From: Flaccisagitta enflata
Taxonomy: Eukaryota > Chaetognatha > Sagittoidea > Aphragmophora
Assembly (NCBI GenBank): GCA_965153355.1
Contig: OZ231128.1
Coordinates: 47,802,001 to 47,866,000, forward strand
Direction of reading: 5' to 3'
DNA length: 64,000 nt
Shown: positions 47,876 to 62,399 of the stretch, one piece after another
Position numbering within the stretch: the first letter of the stretch is position 1
Layout: the number at the start of each line of letters is the position of its first letter
The notes under the pieces: generated by a model
Database searches by the model: none
What the model was told of the DNA's origin: nothing
What the model saw: the letters and a program-made list of their open reading frames with translations, nothing else
Translations under genes and position numbers: made by a program

Positions 47876-48420
47876 TTAAAAAAGTCGCAAAAGCGTTAGA
47901 TGGTCAGCGGTACCCGTTGCCCCTATGTGAGTGGCTGTGGGTGTGAGGTGGTTAGAGGGGCACCGGCCCCGAAGGGGCCGATGACCTATGCTGTTTTTAT
48001 TTTAGCCTCAAGGCTGGAATTAGGCCCTGGAGGCTGGATTTAGAGCCTTGAGGCTGGGACTTGAGCCTCAAGGCTAGGATTTGGGCTTTGAAGCTGGGAT
48101 TTGAGTCTTGAGGCTGGGATTTGAGCCTCAAGGCTGGGATTTGAGCCTCAAGGCTGGGATTTGAGCTTCAAGACTAGGATTTAAGCTTCAAGGCTTGGGT
48201 TTGAGCCTCGAGGCTGGGACTTGAGCCTTGAGGCTGGAATTTGAGCCTCGAGGCTTGGATTTGAGCTTCAAAGCTAGGATTTGAGCCTCGAGGCAAGGAT
48301 TTTGGCCTTAAGGGGGGGGGATGGAGGAGAAGGAGAAGAAGGAGAAGGAGAAGAAGAAGGAGAAATTTCCCCTATGTGTGAAAGCATAGGTCATCGGCCC
48401 CTTCGGGGCCACTGCCCAAA
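47876..48420 (+). mobile_element. family B, complete copy
   Basis: GCGTTAGATGGTCAGCGGTA core. Left arm GGGCACCGGCCCCGAAGGGG (from 47958) and right arm AGCATAGGTCATCGGCCCCT...GGCCACTGCCC (48383-48417) are inverted over about 35 bp. Between them, about 13 units of a 20-24-bp repeat (GAGGCTGGGATTTGAGCCTC), then a G-run and GGAGAA units. Confidence 0.82.
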
Positions 48421-49735
48421 AGTGTAAGATGGACAGCAGTAAGAACAAAGACGGATCAATATAGCGCGGGGCCATGGGCAGTAGGGCGGTGTATTGGGTA
48501 CATGGTCTGGATCGGGGGTGAATAGAGCCACGTGGATATTGTTGTTGTTGTTGTTGCCGGGGACTAGTGGAGCCTGCGCTCGAGCACTAGCTGGGATCGT
48601 GCCCGGATGTATATTGCATTACGTTTGGCTTCACTTGCATTTGGGTAGGCGAGCTGGTTATGTGGTGGGTGGTGGCCCAGGCGCGCCGTCTCGGCCTGGT
48701 TTTATTTGCACTAGATTTCAATGATACACTCTCTGCAAGTCCACTGCGAAAGTATGAATGCCGGAGTCAGCACTTTTTCTCATCCACCCCATCAAATATT
48801 CCGCCGGACAGCGAGGAATGGGAGCCCAATTGCTTTCTCAATACATATACAGTAGAACCCCGCTATAACGGACCCGCTTTCAACGGAATTCCGCCAATAA
48901 CAGTTGCTAATTCTTGGTCCCTTCAACCCCTTTTCTTTTATTTCATATGTTTGCTATAACAGAATTCCGCCTACAACAGCTAAAATTTGTTGATCCCCTG
49001 AAATCCCTACATATACATACAGATTTTTACCACCCAATTTGTGGGGAAAATGATGACTCAGATGAAATCGTTTTTGCACCTTCTTTAGTTGCTTTTTCGG
49101 CGTTGGTGTGCCGTAAGTTCGGGGTGCATTTATTGGTCCATCCTTACTCCTTTGGCTCTAATGCCGGTTTTGCCTGTAATGACAAAAATGGTTTCTGAAC
49201 ATCACTGTCCCTGCAAACTCTGAGATGTTGCATCCTCGATTAGAGCCTGATGAAAAAAAGACAAAAACCCTTTTCATTAACAATGACTTTCTTTGCAGTA
49301 TAAAAAACCAGCAGTATACAAAACCAAATTAAAATATGTTCTAGCAGATTGCAATCAAATTTCTTTAAAAGAAATGTTGATATGGTTCTTGACATAATTG
49401 TTGGAAAAAAGTCGAATTACGTAATTCGACTTTTTGAAACGTAGGGGAGAAATCGGGTTTTCCATTTTCGATTTGGGGAATTTGAGGAAGTTTAGCCATT
49501 TCCTGACTGGGATGATACATTTTGTTATATTCATAGCTAAGAAAGAGCTTATTTTCCTCTTCCAAATGGCGCCAACCAGAAGTCTCTACCATCATTATGA
49601 ATTATCGCTATGAATTTTTTAATCTTTTTTTATCTTTTTGCATTTCGCAAAAACCGAGATTTTTCATTGACCCTTTTTTTCGGCCCTATGTAACAAGAGA
49701 GAAGAGTTAAGATGTAACACAAATTGACCCCAACT
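48421..49735. other. intergenic; MITE fragment, no gene recognised
   Basis: GC-richer stretch 48460-48720 with a short TTG run. A TA-CAGT MITE piece at 48848-48990 (AGAACCCCGCTATAACGGAC). A perfect palindrome AAAAGTCGAATTACGTAATT...CGACTTTT at 49409-49437. Open frames show no domain. Confidence 0.5.
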
Positions 49736-49764
49736 TTTATGACGCTAGCTTTTGCATTTTACTC

Positions 49765-50105
<341 letters not shown>

Positions 50106-50656
50106 AAAGACAAAGGAAGACCAAGAAAGAGAGGCAGAGAGACAGATTGAATGACAAAAACAGGCAGACAGTCAACCAAACATCATGAGATGCACACAGA
50201 AGAAGATGCATTGAAAAAAAAACTCCCACTTACGACTTTTTCCGTTCGGCGAGAGTCGCCTTTATTGTATAAAAGAAATTCATTTGCTTCATTTCTCTCT
50301 CCATCTTTCCTTTAAGCCCTTTCTTTTTTGAAAAGAGGGCACTAAAAAGAGAAAATTCGGTGAATGTGACTCTTACCGTCAATCCTGGAGGTCAATTCTT
50401 CTAGGCAAAAAATTGTTTTTACCAAAAAAAGATTTCTCATAGAATAGAAAAAAACCCCGAAATATAAGCGAAATTTGATGATCCTCCACATGACACGAGT
50501 CACGTGACACGTCAGCGTCAAAGATTCTGTGGGATTTAGAATGTTTTTTGGATCAAAAGGTGATCTGGTCCAACATATTTCACTCTTCAAACGACAAAAA
50601 AGGTCTTCAAGACTTGGACTCTTCTCCAGCTTTTTTCCCATTGAACTTTGATCCGC

Positions 50657-50870
50657 GTTTTAGTCGCGTGCACGCCAATCTATCACCCGCTATGTCTGTC
50701 GGTCGGTCCTTACATCCGTCCATCCATAACACTTAGTTTTTTTTTTTGCGTTTACGGGTGGTTTTAGAATTACTCCTGCCCAAATGCCCAAATGCTTGAT
50801 TAACTTTTTTTTATTCCCTACCCCTGCCCACCCGCATGCGACTTGGGCAGGCGAGTATCCGGCCTTGTTT
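50657..50870 (+). mobile_element. family A, full copy
   Basis: TTTTAGTCGCGTGCACGCCA, ATCACCCGCTATGTCTGTC, short GTCC tract, TACTCCTGCCC, CCCCTGCCCACCCGCATGCG, GAGTATCCGGCCTTGTTT. Confidence 0.83.
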
Positions 50871-51217
50871 TTTTTTATGCCACGAAGAATTTGGACGTGA
50901 TAGTCCGAACAAAAAGGTCGGTCTCACATTGGATGCAGAATGCAGTTAATCTGCATTCTGTCTTCCACCGAAAAACGTATGTACAGTTACACCCTAGTGT
51001 AACGGGCACAACAGTGACCAAAAATTACCAATAAGGGACAGTAAATCTTTTTCTCTTGGAAATGACAGAAATCCGCCTTGACATTTGTTATTGCGGGGTT
51101 CAACTGCAATAGAGACCGCCACTTATGTCAAAGATAGACATTGGGGAAAACTTCCCACACTCGTTGCCCAGATAGGCTTGTCGGATTTTTCTTTCATCTT
51201 TTTTTTATTCCTAAACG

Positions 51218-51446
51218 AACAAGGCCGGATACACGGCTACCCTAGTCGCGTGCAGGTGGGCAGGAGCAACGCTGGAGAAAGTCACTAGGGCATCTGGGTA
51301 GGAGCTATATGCTCAAAAAGCTCAAAAACGCCAAAAAATTAAAAAGGTGACTGACCGACCGACCAACCAACCAACTGACCAACCAACCAACCAACCAACT
51401 GACCGACATAGTGGGGTGTAGAGTCGCTTAGCACTCGACTAAAAAG
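51218..51446 (-). mobile_element. family A, full copy
   Basis: AACAAGGCCGGATACACGGC, AGTCGCGTGCAGGTGGGCAG, (CCAA)/(CCGA) tract 51355-51405, GGGGTGTAGAGTCGCTTAGC, ACTCGACTAAAAA. It faces the copy at 50657 in inverted orientation, with a TA-CAGT MITE fragment between. Confidence 0.85.
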
Positions 51447-51649
51447 TTAAGAACGCCGTCCTAATTGTAAGGAATGATATGCTGATCCGGAATCATTATC
51501 ATGAGCTCAACGAGGCAAGTGTTTCTTATCTTAAGATGTTGGAAAAAAAAACAAAACAAAGGAAATAGTTCATAACTATCAAGTCTTTCTGATGTATAAC
51601 AAAGGTATTGTTTTATTCTGAGTTTGGTCTCTTAAATGAGAGGAGTTAG

Positions 51650-53100
<1,451 letters not shown>

Positions 53101-53213
53101 TTATTGGAATATGGGGAAAGGCTGTTATGGGGATGAGCCGTTGAGAGGGGAAGACTTATGCTGGCCTTTTTTGTCTTTTTCTCCTCGGTCTTTCCCCAGA
53201 GAGCGAAGGATAC

Positions 53214-53216
<3 letters not shown>

Positions 53217-53266
<50 letters not shown>

Positions 53267-53600
53267 TACAATGAAATACAAAGAGAGAGAAAGAAGCCCA
53301 AAGGCAATAAATGTGGAGGCCGCTGGGTACAAGCAGCAAAGGGAGAAAAGTCCTGTAGAACACCAAGGGAGACTGTCTGTCAGTCCATCCGTCCATCCGT
53401 CCATCTGCCAATCTGTGTATGTGTCCAACCATCCATCAGTCTGTCCGTCTGTCTCTCCTACTATCCATTTGTCAATCCATACATCATTCTATTCATCGAT
53501 CCATCCATCTGTCTGCCTGACTATCCACCCATCCATCCGTCTCTTCATCCATTCATTAATCCATCTGTCCGTCCATCCATTCGACAGTCTATGCCCAAAA
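53217..53600. repeat. (GA)n plus CCATCCGT/CTGTC tract
   Basis: GA run 53217-53263, then a family B-like GTCCTGTAGAACACCAAGGG segment, then CATCCATCCGTC repeats. Confidence 0.7.
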
Positions 53601-53829
53601 TGCAAGAGGAAGGAAAGCAACGCTTTAAAGAAACGAAAGGACAGCTTAAAAAATGGTTAAGTAACAGTACACATCTATTGATAAGTAGATCATACCAAGA
53701 GATACAAACACACAAAGCAAACAAGCAGCAATTTGTGCAATTTTCGCACCTAGTTCAAGAGTACACACAGAAACGAAAACTTTCAAACACAAACCCACAA
53801 GTTTTTCACGGTTACAACTGACGGTTGTG

Positions 53830-53830
<1 letters not shown>

Positions 53831-53902
<72 letters not shown>
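53831..53902. repeat. (CA)n microsatellite
   Basis: 72 bp of pure CA. Confidence 0.97.
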
Positions 53903-53903
<1 letters not shown>

Positions 53904-54577
53904 ACGCGTGGATCATCTCATACGAGTTACGACAACATAGCGAACTAAGATCAGAAGGCATGAAATGAGAAAATACTTGAGTAAACAATAACAGATTCAA
54001 AGGCGGAAGAAATAGAAAGAACACTGAGTAAACAAAGCGTATGAATATGATTGAATTTGACTTTCAAAGTCAAATTCAACTCATGGGATAAAAAGATTCG
54101 GGGGCATGAGTGGTGAATGTAGATCTTATGCTCCATACTTAATCAAAACATGTCAGGTAAACCAAAACTCAGCGGTCTCTCAGTCTACTTATTGATTGAT
54201 CGGCTGATAACTCCCGCCCTACTAGTTTTTATTCTCTATCATCGTTACTCTACATTCCGTTGTTGGTTCCCCAAACTTTTCCAATCCTCAACGGATGGCA
54301 CAAACTAACACCAACAGTGATATGCCCCAGAGCAACACCAGGTCACTATAACCAACACCAACACGAAGTCCCCTAGGGCAACACCAAGTAACCAAAGCGA
54401 ATCCACGTATGGCGCCAAAGGGATCAGTGTACACGCCGTTTGGACAGACCAACGCCAAAACCAAGTCGAGAAAATGGAGGCGCGCGCTTTTTCTGAATAA
54501 GAATCCCTCAATATGCAAATGGATTCCTGGGGCGTTTGTGCGTTTTGCTTGTATCGCCAACTGAAACTGGAGAAGAC

Positions 54578-54895
<318 letters not shown>

Positions 54896-55171
54896 TTGGA
54901 AAGTGAAAAGATAATGCGATCATCCTGGCCAGGAAATGATATTTCATGAGGCGCCCCAAAAGAGTATATCAAATTATGGGTGGGCCAATATGGCTGTTCC
55001 TGCCATGTGGACTGGTGTTGCCCATACGGGCCAAAATCGTTTGTTCATATTTGCTTTTGGTGAATTACATTTGATAAGTGGATTATTTGAAACTTGACTC
55101 CGTCAAAAAGAAACAAAAGATCAACAAAAAAATTTCAAAAAATGCTGAAATGCCCTTAGAATTAGGTAAAT

Positions 55172-55228
55172 CCTCGGCTATCAGTCTAATGTTACAAAGA
55201 CACTTTGTTCTTGAGCAAGTACATGTAT

Positions 55229-55317
<89 letters not shown>
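55172..55317. repeat. interspersed 60-bp lead plus (CT)n
   Basis: CCTCGGCTATCAGTCTAATG...ATGTATAAACTCTCTCT. The same lead followed by CT occurs at 5-193. Confidence 0.85.
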
Positions 55318-55322
<5 letters not shown>

Positions 55323-55577
55323 TCTGTTGTTTAGTTGGCCGCGAGTCTTGTTCTTCTTTTGCGCGTTTTGCATCATAGGCCGGGCGCGCCCCCCGCCCCC
55401 GGGCCCCCCCCCGCCGCTGTCGGTCCGACTGTCCTCTGTTCTTTCCCCTTCTTGACTCCTCCTCACGAATATCTATACGTCTGTCTGGTCGTGCGGCTGT
55501 CTATCTGTCTTTCCAACCTGGTGTTAGACCGTCTTTATATCCTCAGCCAGAAGGGGGGGGGGAGTTTCCTCTCTATG

Positions 55578-55587
55578 NNNNNNNNNN
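55578..55587. other. assembly gap, ten N
   Basis: Run of N inside a GC-rich, G/C-run-rich segment. The real gap length is unknown. Confidence 1.
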
Positions 55588-55589
55588 GG

Positions 55590-56027
55590 GTGGTTTGCCG
55601 GGGTGTTTTAAGTTCTCCACGGTGATGGTGATTTAGGTAGGTAGGGTGGTTCGAGTTGGTTGGTGGGTGGTTTTTCCAAGTCGGGGGTGTTTTTGCCTCA
55701 CGGTGATGGTGATTTAGGTAGGTAGGGTGGTTCGAGTTGGTTGGTGGGTGGTTTTTCCAAGTCGGGGTGTTTTTTGGCTCACGGTGATGGGTGATTTAGC
55801 AGGTAGGGGTGTCTGAGCTGGCTGGTAAGTGGCTTTTCCAAGCTGGGGCGCTTTTGCCTCACGGACGCGATTTATGTAGGTGCATTCGCTGAGTCAAGCT
55901 GGTGGGTGGCTTCCAAGTCGGGGGTGTTTTTGCCTCACGGTGATGGTGATTTAGGTAGGTAGGGTGGTTCGAGTTGGTTGGTGGGTGGTTTTTCCAAGTC
56001 GGGGGTGTTTTTGCCTCACGGTGCGAC
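55590..56027. repeat. 81-bp tandem repeat next to the gap
   Basis: About five units with CACGGTGATGGTGATTTAGG, TTCGAGTTGGTTGGTGGG and TTTCCAAGTCGGGGGTG. The 5' side is cut by the gap, so the copy number is uncertain. Confidence 0.85.
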
Positions 56028-56112
56028 GGCCGGACCGACGGAACAACCAATGGACGGACCGACAGACCGAAAAAATGGGGTGTAGAGTCGCGTTGCACAC
56101 GACTAAAAAGTC
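56028..56112 (-). mobile_element. family A, hairpin end
   Basis: GGACCGACGGAACAACC tract, then GGGGTGTAGAGTCGCGTTGC and ACACGACTAAAAAG. Confidence 0.75.
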
Positions 56113-56413
56113 AAGGTGATAGCTCCAATCGATCTGCCATAACATTTGGTCGAACTTGTCAAGATTGCATTCGCCAAATATTTAAAAAAATTAGAAAATT
56201 AAAAAAAAAAAAACTATATGATACATGCTTCTACATTAACGAAATACAAACTCAATGGCCCCATCAGCAACCACCATTTCTAGGAAAAAAAGAATTTAAA
56301 AACCTTTTGCCATACGAGCGTTTGCTCTTTAAAAGATATACGCTCCGGCTTAATATTTGTCACAAGTGAACAAAATTAAGTCTTGAATTTTTTTTTCCCT
56401 TTTTTTTCCCGTC

Positions 56414-56686
56414 TTCAGTTTAACACTGTCATCTTTCCTCGCTTTTTGTCAGTCAGCGTGTGAAACTCTGTTTTCGCATCTCTGAGTTTGAGAAATTGGA
56501 AAGAAGAATCTTTCCGCCCCTGCCCACCCGTCCGCAACTGGTGGCCGTGTATCCGGCCTTGTTTTCTTTTTTGCCGTAGTTATGCCTTCAGTTTAACACT
56601 GTCATCTTTCCTCGCTTTTTGTCAGTCAGCGTGTGAAACTCTGTTTTCGCATCTCTGAGTTTGAGAAATTGGAAAGAAGAATCTTT
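56414..56686. repeat. 100-bp direct duplication with a family A end between
   Basis: CTTCAGTTTAACACTGTCAT through GGAAAGAAGAATCTTT occurs twice, essentially identical, about 171 bp apart. The intervening bases include CCCCTGCCCACCCGTCCGCA and GGCCGTGTATCCGGCCTTG, the non-hairpin end of family A. Confidence 0.85.
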
Positions 56687-56851
56687 TCTTTTCAATTTCC
56701 ACATTCCTGTCAAAACTCAAAAGTAAATCAGATCATCATCTTTGTTCATGTTCCGTGTTCATGTACATTAGGGTGGTCGGGGATGACAGTCAAGTTTCAA
56801 AAAATGATGAAAAACTATGTTGGCAACACTACGGCATTGAAACTGTCCCTA

Positions 56852-57325
56852 TAGTCGGGAAGAAAGACTTAGTCAGTCTTTGACTTTATGACATATGCGA
56901 GAAAAACATGGTTTTCATTTTCTTATGAGAAAGTTGGGAATCATGTAGGGCTGATTGAGGCCTCCAATGAAATTGATATGGTAGGTAAATCTGATAAATG
57001 ATAATTCTCTTTCATTTGGCGCCAAGCTTTACAACAAATAGTTTTTGCGTTATGATTTTTTAAAGATTTATTTACAAAAAAATTTAAATTGATTTTTTTT
57101 AAATTTATTATGATTTATTATGATTTTAAGTAGGATCAATAAAGGAGTGTATTCATGCTTGCTTGAGCATGCAAATACAAGAAAACATGTTTATGAGCAT
57201 AGCTGCTCATTTGTGAGGGTGTTTTTGAGCATTCCAGCTCATCTAGCTCATTCAGCTCAGTCTTTTTTTCTGATTTCAAATGCAATAAATGAGTAAATAT
57301 TCTGATACATGTTTAAGTAAGCAGA
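56852..57325 (-). repeat. family C, reverse copy
   Basis: CGGGAAGAAAGACTTAGTCA hairpin, TTTCATTTGGCGCCAAG, GTGAGGGTGTTTTTGAGCAT, AGCTCATCTAGCTCATTCAG. It abuts the family B copy that follows. Confidence 0.75.
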
Positions 57326-57850
57326 TATAAACAAGTCATCCAAGGATTGCACATGGTCAGTGGTACCCGATGCCCTGCTTGGAGTGACTAGCAGAAAAAG
57401 TGGAATGAAAGCAGGGCAGCGAACCCAAAGGGCCAATATCCTGTAGGATAGAGGGGTGAATTTCCTTATGTCCATCCGTCCTGAGAGGTCACAATCTAGA
57501 CTTGAGAGGGCAAGTTTGAGGCCTCATAGGGCATATTTCAGGCCAGAGAGGATTGGGAGACCATAAAAGCCAGAGAAGCCAGAGAGGCCTGAATGGGTTG
57601 ATTAATGGTCTAGGAGGGCTGATGTTGGGCGAAAGAAGGCTGATTTTGGGCCTAAGGTGGCTGATTATAGATTTTTTTTTTTTAGATTTTAGATTTTAGA
57701 GCCACTTTTGGACAAAACAGAGGGTTGATTTGGGCCTCATGGGACTGATTTCAGGCCTGAAAGCGCCTGATTTAGGCCTGAGTGGCCTTGGTGGGGAGGA
57801 AGTATGGACAGACGGACGGACAGACGGACGGATGGATGGTCATAAGCAGC
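57326..57850 (+). mobile_element. family B without right arm
   Basis: AAGTCATCCAAGGATTGCAC start, GCAGGGCAGCGAACCCAAAG arm, GGCCTGAGAGGGC-type minisatellite 57485-57790, GGACAGACGGACGG tract, then stops. Confidence 0.75.
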
Positions 57851-57950
57851 CCTGATCTTAGTGATTTTTTTGAGCGGGCCAGTCGGGCACGCTCCCATCA
57901 AATTTAGCGGGCCCGACAGAAAAATAGCGGGCCCGACAAAACTACAGTCC

Positions 57951-57953
<3 letters not shown>

Positions 57954-58028
<75 letters not shown>
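57954..58028. repeat. (GA)n microsatellite
   Basis: About 73 bp of pure GA. Confidence 0.97.
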
Positions 58029-58034
<6 letters not shown>

Positions 58035-58278
58035 AATGTACTGAAGAATCATCACCAGAGTCGCAGCTCTGGGCGCATTGTTCATTTCTCCGGAAGAGCG
58101 CATGTCTTCATAGGAAAAAAAAAATGCGGGCTTAAACACTATCTTAGAACTTAGAACTGACTTAGAACTTAAAACTGACTTAGAAATCTGTCTTAGAATG
58201 TGTTCTTTGGTTTGTGGGTTTTTATTTTCTTGGGCATGATATCATAGGCGGCGTCTCAGGACTTCACAGAGTATTTCT

Positions 58279-59187
58279 TTATCTTCTTCTCCTCAGAACA
58301 TCCTGGAGGATTTTCTTTGATCCCAGGAGGCTGATTTTTTGGCACATAAATCGGTCGGGGCTGCCTGGGATTTTAGATAGCTCATCCCCAAGGTTTCTAG
58401 TAATAGCACCAAGGCCACCCACAATAACAGGGACTGTTTCTGCATTCATACCCCACATTCTCTCCAGTTCAACCCTAAGTCCTGTATATTTAGCGACTTT
58501 TTCTCGTTCTTTCTTTCCCACATTAGTGTCGACCGGACAAGCCACATCAATAATGAGAGTCTTCTTTGCTAATTTATCTTTTATAATGATATCTGGGCGA
58601 TTAGCACCAATAGGCCGTGACGTTGTTAGGACTTGATCATAGATTATTTCAACATGTTCGTTCCTGACAACATCAGCAGGTTCATGTTTGTACCAGTTTT
58701 CACCCGTAGCAAATTGGAAGTGCTGCATGATTTTGAAGTGGAGGTACTTGCATATATTATTGTGGCGGGTGAAATATTCTCTTTTTGCAAGTGCATCACA
58801 TGCCCCCACTATATGAAAAATGGTCTCAGGATCTTTTTTACAGGCGCGGCAAACATCATCACAGCTATTCCTCAGTATGTGTTTCTCGTGGAATTTTGTT
58901 ATTACTGCTAATTCCTGGGCCCCGCATATGTAGCTCTCAGTATGTGGGTCTAAGTGGCACTTTTTCAACCAGGCAAACGATTGTTTAACATCGGCCTCAC
59001 TTTCATTCAGTAAGCGGGCATAGGCACCATGTTGCGGTTTTGTGGTATAGGAGTCAGCCCGGGCCTTGCTAATTGCATCCTTGACTAGTTTTGCTTTGGT
59101 CCTAGCTTGGGCCATGATTGGCTTTTCATGGAAGTTATCTGGCAGTACAATCTTTAAATTAGCTTCATATTTGTCTGCACGGGACAA
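58279..59187 (-). mobile_element. non-LTR retrotransposon C-terminus with restriction-like endonuclease
   Basis: An uninterrupted frame of about 302 residues. Zinc knuckle C113-x2-C116-x8-H125-x4-C130 (CRACKKDPETIFHIVGAC), then RPD at 197-199 with IIDVACP about 13 residues later, the PD-(D/E)xK-type endonuclease signature of R2/R4/NeSL-type (RLE) elements. The frame opens with TTG rather than ATG, so this is the tail of a longer ORF. It ends RRRR-stop. Short tandem ACTTAGAACTG units at 58140-58198 lie just beyond and may be the 3' tail. The endonuclease region looks intact; the 5' part of the element is missing. Confidence 0.85.
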
Positions 59188-59399
59188 GCATACTGGAATT
59201 CATATGCCGCCGCTTTTTTTTTATTTGATTTTACCATCATAACATTCTCTTATGCTAAATTATAAGGAAACTACATGTTTAAACATTGAAAACTGATGAC
59301 AAATCGAGGAAGGGTGTTGTTGCCTTGTGGTTCCCTTCATTATAAATAGTTTTTGATTTTCCGCTTCAGCTTTAGAAAAAAAAATTCAAATGATTAATT

Positions 59400-59848
<449 letters not shown>

Positions 59849-60047
59849 TAAAACAAAAAAAATGAAGTAGGGAAAAGAGAGAAAATAAAAAAAAGAGGAA
59901 AGCAAGAAAAAAGATGTCAGTAAGGAAAGAAGGAAAGGAAACGAGAAAAGAAAGAAAGAAAGAAAGAAACAAAAAGAGATAGGAAGGAAGTAAAGAAGCA
60001 AAGAAGGAAAGAAAAACAGTTCCTCAAAGGAAAAATGTATTTTGCGA

Positions 60048-60175
60048 TACCCGGCCTAAGGGGCCTGATTTGAAGCCTGAAAAGGGGGGGGGATAAACAA
60101 ACAAACGGAGTGACAAAAAAAATGAAAGTTCCCCTGTGTTTAACAGGAATTCGTCCCTAGCAGGGTTGCTGTCAA
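60048..60175 (+). mobile_element. family B, right half
   Basis: GGCCTAAGGGGCCTGATTTG, G-run, then CCCCTGTGTTTAACAGGAAT and AGCAGGGTTGCTGTC. Confidence 0.65.
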
Positions 60176-60289
60176 ATAAAAGTCAATGTTTCCAGTAAGG
60201 AAAGGAAGAAAAAAAAGAAAAAGAAGGAAGAAACAATCAAACAAACAAACATATAAAGAAAGAACCAAAAAAAGATAGAAAAGAAAAAA

Positions 60290-60303
60290 AAAAAGAAAGA
60301 AAG

Positions 60304-60382
<79 letters not shown>

Positions 60383-60390
60383 AAAAAAAA
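60290..60390. repeat. (AAAG)n array
   Basis: About 85 bp of GAAA units. Confidence 0.95.
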
Positions 60391-60554
60391 GAAAGAAAAG
60401 AGAGAAGGAAATATAAGTGAAACAAAAAATGAATATACCACTTCAGCTTTTATGAAAATATTTGAGCCAAATATGAGTGGCCCGTCGGCCCGCAGGAAAA
60501 TCCATGGCCCGACTGTTGTGGGCCTCAGTCTGCGGGCTGCTCTAAAATCAGGCT

Positions 60555-60617
60555 GGTCATGAAATTCACCCCTCTGTCCTACAGAACATCGGCCCTTTGG
60601 GGCCACTGCCCAAAAAG
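60555..60617 (+). mobile_element. family B, right end
   Basis: TTCACCCCTCTGTCCTACAG, ATCGGCCCTTTGGGGCCACT, GCCCAAAAA. It is followed immediately by family C. Confidence 0.75.
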
Positions 60618-61044
60618 CATGTCAGTGAGCGTAGCTGCTCATCTGTGAGGGTGTTTTAAAGTATTCTACCTAACTTAGCTCATTTAGCTCAGTCTTTTTT
60701 TTTTTTTTTTTTTTTTTGATGGCGTAAATGAATAGATGTTTTGATGCAAATACAAGAAAGCATATCATTGAGCATAGCTGGTTGTCTGGTTGAGTGATTT
60801 TGAGCGTTTTGCTCATCTAGCTCATTTGGCTCAGTCCTATTTTTGGCTGATTTTCAGTGCAGTCAATACATACAATTGTTCTTGATTAGATCTAACAGAT
60901 AAAGAAATTTGCAGTGACTGAAGACAAAACCTTAATGAAAAGTGACCAATACTTACAAGTTTTTTCCTCGCGGCGACAGCCGCCATTACTGGTGAGCCTG
61001 TAATGTTGCTGACAAGGTTTTTCATTTGTTCTTCAAACCGCAAC

Positions 61045-61078
<34 letters not shown>

Positions 61079-61310
61079 TTCAGTAGGCGAGTGAGCCCAT
61101 CTATCTTAAAATTATGTCAAGGGCCTTGAAGGGTCTTGAAAAAAAAATCTGCTAGAAAATTCTGAAAGTTACACTATCAATTTTTTTTGAGGGGGCATTC
61201 AGTCGATTGAGTTCCCCAACTTTCTCATCAGAAAATGAAAACCATATTTCTCTGGTTTATGTCAAAAAGTCAAAGAATGACTTTGATTTTTTTCCTGGTC
61301 ATCTTTTTCT
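60618..61310 (-). repeat. family C, reverse and forward pieces
   Basis: 60618-61015 is reverse: GTGAGGGTGTTTT, AGCTCATTTAGCTCAGTC, then TTTTTTCCTCGCGGCGACAG. A GT tract lies at 61048-61077. 61195-61298 is forward: CCCCAACTTTCTCATCAGAA...AAAAGTCAAAG, AATGA, CTTTGATTTT hairpin. Confidence 0.7.
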
Positions 61311-61481
61311 TTTTGTCCATGAAAGACAATCTTCTCGAGACCGCTTCCTGCCCTGTACGGATCTTGTTAAATGGATAAGTGGGATAATAAACATTCAAAA
61401 CTAACTAACCTTGATCTTTGACCCTTGTTTCAATGATCAGTTCATTGGATATTCTTTTTAAACGTATGGGCCATTCTGTAG

Positions 61482-61546
61482 AATGGACAGACAGATGGAT
61501 TGACAGACCAATCGGCTTACAGTGTTGCGTAGCAAGCGACTAAAAA
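61482..61546 (-). mobile_element. family A, hairpin end
   Basis: GACAGACAGATGG tract, then GTTGCGTAGCAAGCGACTAA. Confidence 0.65.
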
Positions 61547-61640
61547 GCAAAGATCAAAATGTGTCCATGTTGTGAAAGATCCAATCTTTGATCGAACTGT
61601 CTTGTGCTCAACAATCTGTGCTGTTGATATAAACAAAATC

Positions 61641-62320
<680 letters not shown>

Positions 62321-62399
62321 GCTCCATTAGAACCTTTTTTTCTTTTTTCTTTCTAAGCGACCACCATCTGTAAATTGCTTCCATCGTCTCTTTTATAAC

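Noticed and set aside
53111-53821. 236-residue plus-strand frame
   Set aside because: It is built from a GA run, CATCCATCCGTC repeats and family B-like sequence. No domain is visible.
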